This document shows positions 32,086 to 43,457 of a stretch of DNA of 64,000 nt, one piece after another; position 1 is the stretch's first letter, and every line of letters begins with the position of its first letter. The translations under genes were made by a program, and so were the position numbers. Origin of the DNA: Hippopus hippopus. Lineage: Eukaryota > Mollusca > Bivalvia > Cardiida > Cardiidae. Location of the stretch: assembly GCA_946811185.2 (NCBI GenBank), contig OX328109.1:15598255-15662254 (forward strand), read 5' to 3'. The notes below the pieces were generated by a model. The model had not been told where the DNA came from. It was given only the letters and a program-made list of their open reading frames with translations, and searched no databases.

Positions 32086-32607
32086 ATAGAAACTAGCAGA
32101 TTTTTCTTTAGTTTTCAATTTATATGCCATTGTATGAAGCTGCGTGCCAAATTTGGTAGCCCAAGGACTTATGGTTAAGAATGAAAAAAAAAAAATTGAC
32201 ATTTTTACAATATACATGTAAGCCCATGTTAAACTTGTAAACCCAAGGGCGAGGCCAATTTTGCCCCTAGGCTGTAATTTGGAGAATTTTGGTGGTGGAC
32301 TATTACATGAGCTACAAGCCAAATTTGGTAGCTCCAGGCCTTCTGGCAAGACGATTTTGAAAGATTTTCAATTTTTTTCAGTTTTTGTTGCCTTTGGAAC
32401 CAGAGTTTTATTGGAATCATTTTCTTTGAAGAAATTCTGAAAAGGGTCATAGCAGGTTCAACATGTCTCTGAAATTTCGAAAAAATTGGAGAATGGGTAG
32501 TTTCAGAGGAAAAAGATATTTGAAATAAAAGTTAAAAATTGCAACCACACACGATGGACACAATGCCATGACATAAGCTTGTTGACCTCTGGCCAGTGGA
32601 GCTAAAA
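32086..32607. repeat. Repeat-F variant (GCCCAAGGGC type), interior and tail
   Basis: Units with GCCAAATTTGGTAGCCCAAG, CCCATGTTAAACTTGTAA; then CAGTTTTTGTTGCCTTTGGA and tail GGCCAGTGGAGCTAAAA. The head is missing. Confidence 0.75.
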
Positions 32608-32618
32608 TTATGTCAATT

Positions 32619-32840
32619 TACTGTTTACCAGACAACAAAATTTTAGACTTGTCAAAATTGAAAGCATTTTCAGACAACATATAAAATGTAGTACAGGTAA
32701 AAGGATATGTCTTGGTAAGGGGAGAAAACATTGTGGGAAAAAGAGAAATGCTGGTAACCAGCATTTTCTCCTTTTCTCATGATGTTTTCAAAAGCTTTCT
32801 TTTTCAGGCTCATTAAAACTGGGGATTGCGTTGAAAGGGT
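32619..32840 (+). mobile_element. MITE-A copy
   Basis: ACTGTTTACCAGACAACAAA to GGGGATTGCGTTGAAAGGG; hairpin near complete. Confidence 0.8.
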
Positions 32841-33070
32841 TCCCTCTTTAAAAAACAATCCAGACTTTTAACAACCCTGATGGAGAAAGCCTTTCAAAAC
32901 AAAGTGGGAAAAAAAAAAAAATGCTAGTAACCAGCATTAGTTTCCCCTTTTCTCACAGTGTTTTCTACCCGGTAATGGACAATTTTCACAATTTCAGTCT
33001 CATTGAATTTTGTAGTCTGCAACTGGTTTGAAATTGGACTAGTCCAACATTTTGTCATTTGTGAAAGGTT
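32841..33070 (-). mobile_element. MITE-A copy
   Basis: Abuts the previous copy. CCCTCTTTAAAAAACAATCC to ATTTGTGAAAGGTTAG. Confidence 0.75.
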
Positions 33071-33076
33071 AGTTCA

Positions 33077-33191
33077 TTAACTCCAGCAAACAGCTTTTGT
33101 AGTCTTGCAGTGGACAACTTTGAAACCATTGTGGAAAATGTTGAAATCGCTGAATAAAAGCAATTTTTCCTTTTGCCACAAATGTTTTCAC
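33077..33191. mobile_element. MITE-A fragment
   Basis: TTAACTCCAGCAAACAGC and a poor hairpin. Confidence 0.5.
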
Positions 33192-33449
33192 ATACATGCA
33201 CATACAGTTATATTAAAAAATCTGAAAAGCTAAAAAATGATTTATCATGACTGAATAAAGTAAACCAATAACAGGCAAAGCATGACCTGAAAAGAAAGAC
33301 AAAATGTTTTTCAACAGAATTTCCTTTGTTAGCTTTGTAACCTCTTTAGGTAATTTTTGATTTCATGCCAGAGTTTTGCAAAGGCTTGTAGGAATGCAAC
33401 ATGATCATGTGTCAATTACAAGTTTCTTATTCACATCAAAATGATGCTG

Positions 33450-33678
33450 TTAACCCATTACCACACAGCAAAATTTTAGACCTATCCAAATTGAAAGCAT
33501 TTGCAGACAACAATTTCATAGTGGCTCAAATGACGCAACTTTTCTTTGATAGGGTAGAAAACTTTGTGGGAAAAGGAGAAAATGCTGGTTACCAGCATTT
33601 TCTCCTTTTCCCACAATGTTTTCAAAAGGTCTCTTTTTTAGGGGCGTCAAAAGGCGTCATTGTGTGGTAAAGGGTTAA
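33450..33678 (+). mobile_element. MITE-A copy, young 229-bp subfamily
   Basis: TTAA both ends, 229 bp, near-identical to the copy at 9963 (roughly 15 differences by eye). Hairpin perfect over more than 50 bp. Confidence 0.95.
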
Positions 33679-33756
33679 ACTGATGCAATAATAGATAGAT
33701 GGAGTTAACAATTGCAAAACAAACATCCCCTTTCACAAGCACCCAAATCGCACGAG

Positions 33757-34016
33757 TCATGCTCTGGCAAAAGGGGGCTTAATGCATCTCTGTGATGCAT
33801 GATAGCAAGCAAGTCATCACAGTATTATACATCCCTAAAGTCCATTTCGTATAACAACTTACTGAATCTTGAAGTGCACTGGTCCTTTGACATAAATGAC
33901 CAATAGTAAGAACTTTCGGCCCAGGTCAGTCTGCACGGACTGTGCAGGCGGACCTGGGTCGATACTTTTCGCAAATGCATTAAGCCCCCTTTTCACAGAG
34001 CATGACTCATATATTG
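33757..34016 (-). mobile_element. MITE-B copy
   Basis: GAGTCATGCTCTGGCAAAAG to CACAGAGCATGACTCATAT; core AGTCTGCACGGACTGTGCAG. Confidence 0.88.
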
Positions 34017-34019
34017 AAT

Positions 34020-34586
34020 ATAACCATACAATTTGATTGCATAGAAAATTAAAATGTCTATGTCTTGATGTATTTATCACCATTTTCAAGAAACTGATAT
34101 GCTGCATAAAAACTAAGTAGCCCATTAAACTGGCTTTGAGAGCAGGAGCAGATAGCTTTTACTTATGTTATATCGCCTCTGTGAGACATGCCTCACATGT
34201 ACATCATGTTATCCCTTGTTATCATGAAATTTTTTTCTATAAAAAAGTGGCACAAAAATGATGACAAAATTATAACTATTACATTTCTTCACAGTATGGG
34301 ACAAACATACATGTCAAGATGACCTTTGAAATCCAATCAAATAAATACCAATTTAAAAGATCTTAGAAATCTGATTCATAAAACTACCTGCGGTAAATTT
34401 CAATATATAAAACACTGATTTTGAAGTAAGATTTTAAAAATTGACAAAATGTAGTAGTCTTGCCAACCAATTCAATAAAGTGTAGTACTCTATAAAATGT
34501 CCCTTCCATTCAACATAGCTTCAGTCAGATAGTATGTACATGTATTCCAACCAGTCATTTTTCACATTTATAAGACAATTTTATTG
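34020..34586. other. no feature seen
   Basis: AT-rich DNA between a MITE-B copy and the DNAJC30 3' flank. Confidence 0.5.
34580..34585 (-). terminator. possible poly(A) signal for DNAJC30
   Basis: AATAAA on the minus strand about 310 bp past the stop codon. A 3' UTR reaching it would contain the MITE-A copy at 34587-34780. Another AATAAA overlaps the end of the coding region (34898-34903) and is less likely. Confidence 0.3.
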
Positions 34587-34780
34587 AACTCTTTTACCTG
34601 ATGATGTAAGATGACTTGTCCAAACAAAAGGTTTTGCAGACAATATATAAAGTTTGGCTCAAATGCTGAGATTTGTCTCTGTTAGGATTGAAAATGTTGT
34701 CAAAAATGTTTTCAGAAAAAGGAGACAATTCCTGGTTTTATCAGGATTTTCTTCTATTCCCATAATGTTTTCGAAAGGTG
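34587..34780 (+). mobile_element. MITE-A, decayed copy in the DNAJC30 3' flank
   Basis: AACTCTTTTACCTGATGATG; AAATGTTTTCAGAAAAAGGA is a decayed arm. It begins two bases beyond the possible DNAJC30 poly(A) signal and lies upstream of it in the gene's direction. Confidence 0.65.
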
Positions 34781-34893
34781 AGTTCTACCTCACGGCTGTT
34801 TGTTTCGAAGGAGCTAAACTGCATCTGTAGACTACTGATGCATTCTTCATGCAATTGTAAGAATAACAGAGAGAAAACCTAAATCTACAACCA

Positions 34894-35691
34894 TCATGAT
34901 TTATTAGTATCTCTCTTATGTTTCTGCTTTGCCTCTGATTCGGAACTCTGAAAATTAATAACAACACAACCTATAAGTATAAATAAAAAAAAAGGTAACA
35001 TTGGCTGTGATTGATTTGTTTTCTTATAAAGTTCGATGTCTCTCTCTAAAGCCTGTAGATTCTCTCTTTGATATTTTGAAAAGTTTTTCTGTTTTATGTT
35101 TTCTTCTAATGTTGTCTGATAATGTTTTTTATGCCACTCATCAATATTGTATGTGGAAGATCTGCCCATTGGATAAATAACACCTCTTGGTTTGTACCAA
35201 TCTTGACCATGTCTTACTCTGCTTCTGTAATCTGGAGAAAATGAAGCCCTTGATGAAATAGATTTATCATATTGTTCTCTAGTTGTGTCGTTACTCAGTA
35301 CATCATATGCTTCGGAGATTTCCTGAAACTTCTTTTTCGCTTCTTCTGTTTTGTTAACATCTGGATGATATTTTTTCGAAAGTTTATAATATGCGATTTT
35401 AATCCGTGACTTTGAACAGTTTGGCGTCACCCCTAGAACCTTATAGAAATTGACCTGTTCACCAGTTGATGACTTTGTAGCGATTGTACGAAAACTGTGA
35501 CATCCGAAATTGTTGCTACTATTTATATAATAAGCGTCCTGACCTTCACGATCACCAAGTGTCTTGATCAGAGGCTGTGACGTATCGCAGGGACCATTGT
35601 TCATGTTAAATGTCGAAAAACCTCTGCATACATCACAATTTAACACCGAAAGTCGACGCCATCCGAGAGATATAGAATTATGAACGGTCAT
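34894..35691 (-). CDS. DNAJC30: DnaJ homolog subfamily C member 30-like, mitochondrial
   Basis: An intronless frame of 265 codons. The open frame runs a little further upstream to a non-ATG codon; the first ATG after an in-frame TGA is at 35689-35691 ([14 protein letters not shown]). Residues 1-75 are rich in basic, Ser and Asn residues, as in a mitochondrial presequence with spacer. The J domain is at about 80-145 ([23 protein letters not shown] at 109-111, [18 protein letters not shown]). A linker with [11 protein letters not shown] parallels FDFDAFYRAHYG of human DNAJC30, and one hydrophobic segment at about 231-247 is followed by a basic tail. The human gene is also a single exon (226 aa). 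The family acts at the mitochondrial inner membrane, linked to ATP synthase and complex I. The intact HPD means HSP70 stimulation is possible. Partial MITEs lie in its 3' flank. Confidence 0.92.
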   Translation of the reverse strand: MTVHNSISLGWRRLSVLNCDVCRGFSTFNMNNGPCDTSQPLIKTLGDREGQDAYYINSSNNFGCHSFRTIATKSSTGEQVNFYKVLGVTPNCSKSRIKIAYYKLSKKYHPDVNKTEEAKKKFQEISEAYDVLSNDTTREQYDKSISSRASFSPDYRSRVRHGQDWYKPRGVIYPMGRSSTYNIDEWHKKHYQTTLEENIKQKNFSKYQRENLQALERDIELYKKTNQSQPMLPFFLFILIGCVVINFQSSESEAKQKHKRDTNKS

Positions 35692-35737
35692 ATTCACAGC
35701 TTGTTCTCCTCACAGTTACTAATGTCGCACTACGAAC

Positions 35738-35750
35738 TGCTTCCGGGTCA
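35738..35750 (-). promoter_or_regulatory. ETS-type motif upstream of DNAJC30
   Basis: GACCCGGAAGCAG on the minus strand, about 50 bp upstream of the DNAJC30 ATG. CCGGAAG is the core bound by ETS/GABP factors, common in promoters of nuclear genes for mitochondrial proteins. No TATA box is visible. Function is inferred. Confidence 0.45.
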
Positions 35751-36399
35751 TAATTTTCCAAAGTAACATTAGTTCCGTTTGGAAATTTCACAGCAAAAAC
35801 TTGTACTGCACTGTTTTATCAGAGAAAATGAGAAGAAATGTTTAAAAGGTATTTCTAGAATTGATTTGATGATTTATGAGAAAACCGCGTACCAGTTCCA
35901 ATATAAAGGAACATGGTCTAAAACCCGAAAGGGTCATTTTTTTACGGCGATTTTTCAAGGGTAGATCTATATCTAGTTGTGCTAGTTGTGTTTGAGGTGG
36001 AATAGCTAAAAGCGCAAACGATTGAAGTCCCTTTATTTTTAGCTTTATGTGTTGGCCACTAGACATATATTTGATAGAGGCAAACAGCAAAGCTGTGGGT
36101 TTGCCAATAAGGATACAGCAGAGAGTCAAAGTTGGTGAATTTTATTCTAATTTTTATTTTACAAAAAGAACCTGAGGTGTGACACCATATAGGTAGCATA
36201 TCGGCATAACGAATGTATTTTTGGAGGGGGCCTGTGTCATCTGCATACTGTTTACGGTGGAACATGACCAGATTTGAGACTTAAGTGAATGTTGCTTTCA
36301 AAACATTTAACTAAACAATTGATTTCGTTCAAATGATATATTCAGTCGAGAAAAAGACCATTATTGATAAAAACATATAATAAGAAGAATTGTACATGT

Positions 36400-36780
36400 G
36401 GTCTTTTCGTTATTGGCCGACAATGAAGTTATACATTAAGCCCCCTTTTTCCATCACATGGCATTTTATTGAAATAAAAACAAATAATGATTGTCTGTGC
36501 CTTATGATAAGCAATATAAATATGGAGTTAAAAAAAAAAATTGTCCAGTAGTTAAAGAGATATTAGTCCATAACGGAAATATACACCAAGCCCCGTTTTC
36601 CATAACAGCGTTAAATAAAAAAAAAAGTATAACATATCATAAGGAACATACATGAACTTTCGTCAATTTTGTTCGAGTATTTTAGAAGATATCTGTTCTG
36701 ACGGATGAACGGGGGGACAGACAGACAACGCAAAAACTATGCCCCCCTCCCGAAATTCGGCCGGGAATAATAAGGCATGA
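36400..36780. repeat. Repeat-J segment
   Basis: Two internal related blocks (TTAAGCCCCCTTTTTCCATC and CAAGCCCCGTTTTCCATAAC) and an end GGGGGGACAGACAGACAACG, CAAAAACTATGCCCCCC, seen in many molluscan dispersed repeats. Confidence 0.5.
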
Positions 36781-37530
36781 GTACTAGGGGCAGAGGGAGT
36801 TATGATATTCTGTTCTGTTCTAATATATTCTTAACAGTTTTGTTCTAAAATGTATCATTCTAACTCTAAAAGGTTATTCATGCTTACTTTGTATGTCTCA
36901 CAAATTTCTTCTATGTCCGTTCATTCTCTCTAGATACCTCCCTGTGGCCAGATACCTGAACTCTGTAGCAGTCATGTTAAGAACAGGCCTTATGTAGTAA
37001 AGGTATAAGGTCTTTCAATACCTCATCTGTTATTCAGACTCAAAAGGACTGAACTTTTGAATCAACACGTCTTTAATGTATGTACAGGATGGACAATGAG
37101 TGGGGTTGTCTATGTGATATAGACTATCCCACGAGCTTTGTCTATCTGACTTAGATCCCATGGAAGGATAAAACCTAGTATAAGAGCTAATTTATCAGAA
37201 CTGTGCTCTAAGAAATCCCTTCTCCCCTAAGAACATAATTTGTTAGGTAATACTAGTGGCATTTCATATACGCATGACCTTAATTTAAACATTGCTTTGA
37301 AATAAGTATTTCTACCGCAAATTTCGTAAAGCATGAAATGGTGCAAACTAACAAACAACTAAGCAATCGAACAATTTAATAAATCAGTCAAAATAAACTG
37401 GAAAAAAAAAAAAAAATACTGAACAACTGGTAATATTTTATTTCGAATTGCGTTCCTTCTGTACTTTAGATCACACTTTCGTTTAGCTATACACACTTTT
37501 CATACTTTATATAAGTTAAGAAAATTTTTA
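36780..37530. other. no gene recognised
   Basis: AT-rich; no repeat family identified. Confidence 0.5.
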
Positions 37531-37898
37531 AAGGCCCAGAAACGGCCAAAAGTATACAGTGCGAGAGATAAAACACACTTAAATTGAAATCATACCATTT
37601 AAAAGTATGGAAATGATTGTGAAGACAACATTCTGTTATTCTACGGTCTGTTCAAATGTTAGTTGCTGGCAGAAAAGAAATTAAAACTTTGTCAAAAGTT
37701 TCAAGGTCGCTCTTTCTTTTGTTTACTTTTTACCTGGTTTTAAAATTCTGTTTTCTGCCAGCGACTAAGATGTAGACTGACCATACAACAACAGCGTGTC
37801 ATCTTCACAATCATTTCTATACTTTTAAATGATGTAATTTAAATTAAAATACATGTTTACTCTTTCATTGTTTACTTTTGCTGCAATTGGGCCGTTAA
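37530..37898. mobile_element. fold-back element, arms about 150 bp
   Basis: The left arm, from AAAGGCCCAGAAACGGCC through CATTTAAAAGTATGGAAATG to TTGCTGGCAGAAA, is mirrored by a right arm ending GGGCCGTTAAT. Arms look about 80-85 per cent alike by eye. Loop near 37,690-37,750. Family unknown. Confidence 0.7.
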
Positions 37899-37925
37899 TC
37901 TTTTGCCACATATCCACAGTGTAGG

Positions 37926-38009
37926 ACCGGAAGTAGGCATTGTATGTGACTTGGGATTCTGAGAAGTTACGGTGTATATCACTTTATTGTTGAAAATTGT
38001 GTTCATACG
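37926..38009 (+). other. candidate 5' noncoding exon with ETS motif
   Basis: ACCGGAAGT at 37926-37934 is followed about 75 bp later by a consensus splice donor ACG|GTAAGT at 38010. This is the arrangement of a TATA-less promoter and first exon of a plus-strand gene. No matching downstream exon was recognised, and the segment lies between two fold-back elements. Confidence 0.25.
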
Positions 38010-38271
38010 GTAAGTCAAGCTGACAAGTGCTTTTTCATTTATTTTGATAGTTATTATAAACTATAAATGTCCAGTTGCTTGTTTGTTATACATAGACGAT
38101 ATCAGGAACATGTATGTGCATGGTGAACGTTCCTTAGAGTAATGGGGATGCCTTGATCAGCTGACCGTGCTAAAAATACAGATGATTTTTCCCAAAACCA
38201 TGCCGTTCTTATTCGATTACTCAGCGTTACAAACCTGTTTTCTCAACGGAAAATGCATGAACAGTTTCACT

Positions 38272-38510
38272 GTTCATATTTTTGTGAAAACATGTCAAGA
38301 ATTGGTAACATAGTCGACTACATTATTCCTTGTCCTTCGTTTAAAAAGGCACGTTGAGAAACTTACTGTTGTAACGTTACAGTCGCCTGAGATCCGTTAA
38401 CTGCATACAAGTGTCTGTACAAATTTTTCTTCTGAACGTGACATTTTAAACGAAGGATAAGGAAGATCGTAGTTGAATTTATTACCAAACAGTGCCATAT
38501 TTTCACACAC
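38272..38510. mobile_element. fold-back element, arms about 85 bp
   Basis: The segment from GTGAAAACATGTCAAGAATT through TCCTTCGTTTAAAAAGGCAC is inverted at 38,430-38,508 (GTCACGTTCAGAAG on the opposite strand). No clear target duplication was found. Family unknown. Confidence 0.65.
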
Positions 38511-38651
38511 AAAAAAAAAAAAAGAAATGGGAGGACATTTTAGGGGGGACGTTTTAATGGGACGTTTTGACCAATTCGGAATCGAGGTGGGGACGTTTTA
38601 ACCAAAAGTGTGACGTTTTGACTGTGGTATGTTTTGACTGGGCTTTCAATT

Positions 38652-38948
38652 GGCTGATTGATTGTTTGGTGTTTAACGCCGTTTTCAACATTATTTCAGT
38701 TATATCGCGGCGGCCAGTGCACCTATCCATACTTTCCTGAGGACTTTTTTACCAGTATTCCGCAATATTTTCCGTTTCCAAGCCACTGTCTGCCTTCCCA
38801 CATAACCATTGTCGAGACAATGGTCAGCAGTGAGAGAGGAATGAATCCTGTCGCAATGACTATCATCAATCCTCTGAAAGATATTAGCCGAGCCAGAGAT
38901 CGAACCCATGACCTCCTCCACGCTACCGACTGAGCTACTGGGGCTCGG
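38652..38948 (-). mobile_element. tRNA-derived SINE, full length
   Basis: Same family as 1085: GTTTAACGCCGTTTTCAACA tail, TGTCGAGACAATGGTCAGCA body, box B GAGATCGAACCCATGACC and box A GCTACCGACTGAGCTACTGG on the opposite strand. Confidence 0.9.
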
Positions 38949-38999
38949 CGACTGTGGGACGTTTCAACCGGATACCCTAGCTGGCAAGTCATTTATCAA

Positions 39000-39750
39000 A
39001 AGGTGTTCTAGGTATCAATCCACTTGTCTAGTGTAAAATGAAAGGTTTTAAAGTTACCTGCAACCCTTATGATATATTCATGTCAAATCATAGGTAACAC
39101 TCCTCTAAAAATCAAACTGAAATGAAAATTTGATCGCTGAAAAAAATGCGAAAACTCGTGACACAACGAAGTTCAGTTTGACATCGTTCGACCAGAGGCA
39201 CTTCAAACTGCCTTTTTATCATTAATAATGAATTTAAACAGTGAATTTACATAAATCTCTGTCTTAAACAACAAGTGCAAGCTAGAATCTCTGTCAAATA
39301 ATGAGTAAAACATTTTGGTTGTTTTGTGAAATGAACATGTATTAATAACAGCCTACAAATTAGATCGGGGAGGGTGGAGAAAGTCCTTTTTGTCTTACAG
39401 TGTTAGAACTGGAACAAGCGTTAATGGAAAATAGATATTAATCATTCAATTAAAGAAAGAAAACTAGAGTAAAAGAACCTTTAAATGGATGTGACTTTTA
39501 TTTTCTCTCTTTTCCACAATGATCTATGCAACGGAAGAAAAATAAAAATGATACCAGAAAAGAATCGATCTAGGCCTGTACTCATCAAACATTGTAAAAT
39601 TAAATCAAATTCTGTATTTAAATTCCAAGACTTCTTACTCATTTTACAAGAGACAGACTTCTCTTTCAATCAGATTGCATGTCATGTATTGTGTAATTTA
39701 GAATTCATAAATTAACATAATGAAATAATATAGCAAGACAAATATTCTAA
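39000..39750. other. no gene recognised
   Basis: AT-rich; opposing frames at 39481-39715 have no supporting signals. Confidence 0.5.
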
Positions 39751-40335
39751 CAAAGTTTCATGAATATCACATTGAGAGTGTGTCCTCTAGAGTACACACC
39801 TCAAGGTTTACTAAGTGACCTATTTTTTGACCTGATGTGACATAATTTCTAACTTGTTCTAGATATTAAAAAAAAAATGACCAAGTTTCACCAGTATCAG
39901 AGAGAAAATGTGGCCTCTGTAGTGCACACAAGGTTTTTCTTTAGTCTCAGTGATCTACTTTTTGACCTGACGTGATCCAGTATCCAATATCCTACCTGTA
40001 CTAGATTACATCAGGTAACAAAAGTTCTGACCAAATTTTTCTGACCAAGTTTCATGAGTATCAGACTGAAAATGTTGCATATAGACTGCACACAAAGTAT
40101 TTCTAAGATTTTCCCCGGCAACCTACTTTTTCAAAGGACATGACCCAATTTCAATCTTGTCTGAGATATCTAAAACAAACATTTTTTACCAAGTTTAATG
40201 AGTATTAGACAGAAAGTATGGACTCTACAGTGCACACAAGGAAATTGTTGATGCCAAGCGGATGGAGGGCAGGGACTAAAGCTTACTAAAGCAAGTTCAC
40301 TAAAGCTTACCTTTAGCTCCAGTGAGCTAAAAGGT
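39750..40335. repeat. Repeat-F, tandem interior and tail
   Basis: GTGACCTATTTTTTGACCTG units at about 39,813, 39,949 and 40,109; tail TTTAGCTCCAGTGAGCTAAA, whose GAGCTAAA pairs with TTTAGCTC as a small hairpin. Confidence 0.78.
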
Positions 40336-40522
40336 TTGGAAAACATTATGGAAAAAGGAGAAATGTTTTCTACCCCATGAAAGACAAATTTCAAGTTCTG
40401 TGTAACATTTAATTTGTTGTCTGCAAATGGTTTCAACTTGAACAAGGCTAAATTCTTGTCGTCTGCTAAATGCAAACATTAACAAAATTTTAGACTCATC
40501 TGTAAGCTCTTGCATACAACAT
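40330..40522 (-). mobile_element. MITE-A fragments
   Basis: One arm and TCTGCAAATGGTTTCAACTT block, followed by a short left-end piece ACAAAATTTTAGACTCATCT. Confidence 0.6.
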
Positions 40523-40757
40523 ATTAAGCATTGGTAGCCATATGACCCGATGACTGGCACTCTTTTTTTCTCCCTCATCACAAGGTGTTTGTACATGAAA
40601 TTTGACTTGATTTGACTCAGTGGTGTATTAGAAGTCAGTAAAATATATGTGATGGACAGATAGACACCGGGACAGAGAACAATCGCAATAGCCTCCCCTT
40701 GAGTAATTTTGTGCACAGGCGAGCTAAAACACCAATAAGGAACTACGTATAGTACTA

Positions 40758-40798
40758 ATATTTATTTATTCATTTATTTATTCATTTATTTATTTCCA
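40758..40798. repeat. TTTATTCA/TTTA microsatellite
   Basis: Short TATTTATTTATTCATTTATT repeat. Confidence 0.9.
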
Positions 40799-41019
40799 CT
40801 ATACAAACCCTGTTTTCCAATACTGAATACAGACTCCTTTATTCTTTTCAAAAACCTAAAATTCACTAGAAGGAAATAACTGATAAGAATCTGTGAACAC
40901 AAAGTTTTATCCTCATCCAAGAAGCTTTAGGCAAAATTATGCATTTGTGAAGCGCCAGGACCGAATTGCTTATTCTTAGCAGCCTGATCTTTATCTGCAA
41001 TATCTGCGAAAGTACCTAA

Positions 41020-41966
41020 ACCCTTTACCAAACAATCCTGTGTTTTAACAACCCTAAGAAAGAAGCCATCCAAAAACATTGTGGGGATAGGAGTCAAGAG
41101 GGCCATGATGGCCCTGAGTCACACATCTGAGCCTTTTTGACCCATCAAGACCAATTTCTTTTCTATTCTGAGATATCAAGACCAATATTCTAACAAGCAT
41201 ACATGACTACTGAACTGAAATTGTCGCCTTTAGGGTGTACACACGCTTTTTCTAAGATTTATCTCTGTGGCCTACTTTCTGAACCAACATGGCCCACTTT
41301 CAAATTGTTGCAGGTATCATAAAAACAAACATTCAGATGAATTTTCATGAGGTTTGGACTGCAAATGTAGTCTCTAGAGTGTACACATGGTTTTTCTAAG
41401 ATTTGTCCCAGTGACCTACTTTTTGACCTAATGTGACCCATTTTCAAATCTGTCCGATATATTATCAAGACAAACATTTTAACTAACTCTGATGAGAATT
41501 GGACTAAACATGGGGCCTCTACAATGTACCCAGGCTTTTTCTAAGATTTGTCTTGGTAATATACTTTTACCAAACATGACCCATTCTGGAACATATCCTA
41601 AATATCATCAACACAAATATTCTAATTGACTTTCATGAGTATTGGACTGAAAATGTGGCCTTAACAGTGTATACAAGTCTTTTTTTTTTTTTTTTTTTTT
41701 AGATTTGACCTGGTGACTGAGTCTTTGACCTGATGTGACCTATTGTCTTTCTTGTCAAAGACAAACATTTTGACCAAGTTTCACAAGTTTTTGGCTGAAA
41801 AGGTGGTATAAGGCCAACTACAAATTCTGGTAACCTGCATTTTTTCCCTTTCCAGCTATGTTCTTTACTCTTTCAAAGACAAATCATGTCATCAGAACTA
41901 CATTTGTCATCTGCTATTGCATTCGATTAGCACAAGTCAAGAATTTGGTCATCTGGTAAAGGGTTA
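41020..41966 (-). mobile_element. MITE-A copy split by a Repeat-F element
   Basis: AACCCTTTACCAAACAATCC and the first arm to 41,094; Repeat-F from TCAAGAGGGCCATGATGGCC to about 41,818; then the second arm (TTCTGGTAACCTGCATTTTT) to TCTGGTAAAGGGTTAA. Repeat-F therefore arrived later. Confidence 0.8.
41094..41818. mobile_element. Repeat-F element inserted in MITE-A
   Basis: Head TCAAGAGGGCCATGATGGCC with an 8-bp stem hairpin, then about four units of 145 bp (GGCCTACTTTCTGAACC, GTGACCTACTTTTTGACCTA and so on). The usual GAGCTAAAA tail is absent. Confidence 0.8.
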
Positions 41967-41990
41967 AGCTTTCCAAAGTACCTGAAGAGT

Positions 41991-42218
41991 TAACTCTTTT
42001 CCTCACAATTCCGACTTTTAACGACTCTGAGAAAGAAACCTTTTGAAAACATAGAGGAAAAAGGAGAAAATGCTGGTAACCAGCATTTTCTCCTTTTCCC
42101 ACCATGTTTTCCACTCTACAAAGGACAAATCCTATCATTTGAGCCACATTTTATTTGTCTTCTGTAAATGCTTTCAATTCGGATAAGTCTAAAATTTGTT
42201 GTGTGGTAAAGAGTTACA
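41991..42218 (-). mobile_element. MITE-A copy
   Basis: GTTAACTCTTTTCCTCACAA to GTGTGGTAAAGAGTTA; hairpin complete. Confidence 0.9.
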
Positions 42219-42322
42219 CACTGACATTCAATCTCGATACATGAGAGGTAAAAGAAGCATTAGATACAGACAAAAGTCTTCTATGCATCTTGGATGAAGC
42301 AAATAATGGTGTCTGACCATAA

Positions 42323-42554
42323 ACTCTTTACTACACAATTTTACCACAATATTACCAAAATTTTAGACTTTTCCGAACTGGGGGCATTTCCAAACGACAC
42401 TTCAAAGGTAGCTCAAATGATGGAATTTGCTTTTGGTTAAAGCAGAAAATATTGTGGGATATTGTGTTGCTTTCTAGCATTTTCTCCTTTTCCCATAATC
42501 TCTTCAAAAGTTTTTTCCTCAGGGTCATTATAACAGCATTGTGGTGTAACAGGT
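42323..42554 (+). mobile_element. MITE-A copy
   Basis: CTCTTTACTACACAATTTTA left end, duplicated start region; decayed hairpin; ends ATTGTGGTGTAACAGGTTA. Confidence 0.75.
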
Positions 42555-42615
42555 TATACATCTTCTTTTACAGATACTCAAGAACACAGAACACTTACTG
42601 CAAAAAAGAACAGAA

Positions 42616-42794
42616 TTAACTCTTCACCAAACGACAAAATTTTGGACTAGATCAAATTGGAAACATTTGCAGACAACAATAACATGTGGCTTAAATGATT
42701 TTACTAGTTTCTAAAAGGCAAGAAACATTGATGGAAAAGGAGAAAATGCTTTCCAATATAAACAAGTCTGGAATGCTATCATCTGGTAAAGCAT
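42616..42794 (+). mobile_element. MITE-A copy, hairpin mostly deleted
   Basis: TTAACTCTTCACCAAACGAC, first arm to AAAATGCTTTCC, then AACAAGTCTGGAATG and ATCTGGTAAAGC. The 102-codon frame at 42695-43003 starts inside it. Confidence 0.65.
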
Positions 42795-43124
42795 TCACAG
42801 ATTTCTTCCTTGTCAATACTTCAAAATACAGCAATATAAAAGGAAGAGAGGATAAGGGTAATTATAATCGGCACACAAGCAAAAACAAGGGAACAGAAGA
42901 GAAAAATTTAACAGTAACAAAACAATTCATTGGCAAGTTGTTCAGATTTCCCACACAACCAGATCCAGACAACAGACTTCCATGTAATTACAGATCTCTT
43001 TAAGTCACCTTTGTTTGCCCTTTACAGTTCAAGTTTTTCTACAAAAGAAAATTAAAAGCAAAGAGTTTAAAAGCAGATTTGTATTCCCAAGAACAAGGTC
43101 TTCCATGAAGATTACACGACTGGA

Positions 43125-43340
43125 TGATTGAATGATGTTTTACGCTGCTTTCAAAATTGTTTCAGTCATATCACAGTGACAGCTCACATAATCATGTATT
43201 TACTGGGTTTCACCAGTACTTGGCTAGGGCTCTGAGATGTCTTGCCCAAGGACACTCCCATGAAGAGCCCATTAGATCAGGTCCAGGGCCTCCAGGTTAA
43301 GAGTGCCACACTTTACCACTGAGCAATGCAGGACCCCTGG
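43125..43340 (-). mobile_element. tRNA-derived SINE, full length
   Basis: TGTTTTACGCTGCTTTCAAA tail to TACCACTGAGCAATGCAGGA head. Confidence 0.85.
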
Positions 43341-43457
43341 AGTTTACACAAGATCTTTTTGAACTTCTGGTACATTATATTGGTTCCTAGTGTATCTCAC
43401 ATAAACATCTGAATGAAAATACAAAAATCAACAACATTCTGCCATTTGAGTGGTACA

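Noticed and set aside
42695..43003. 102-codon frame, polar and Lys-rich
   Set aside because: It begins inside a MITE-A fragment and its composition follows AT-rich DNA; no family was recognised.
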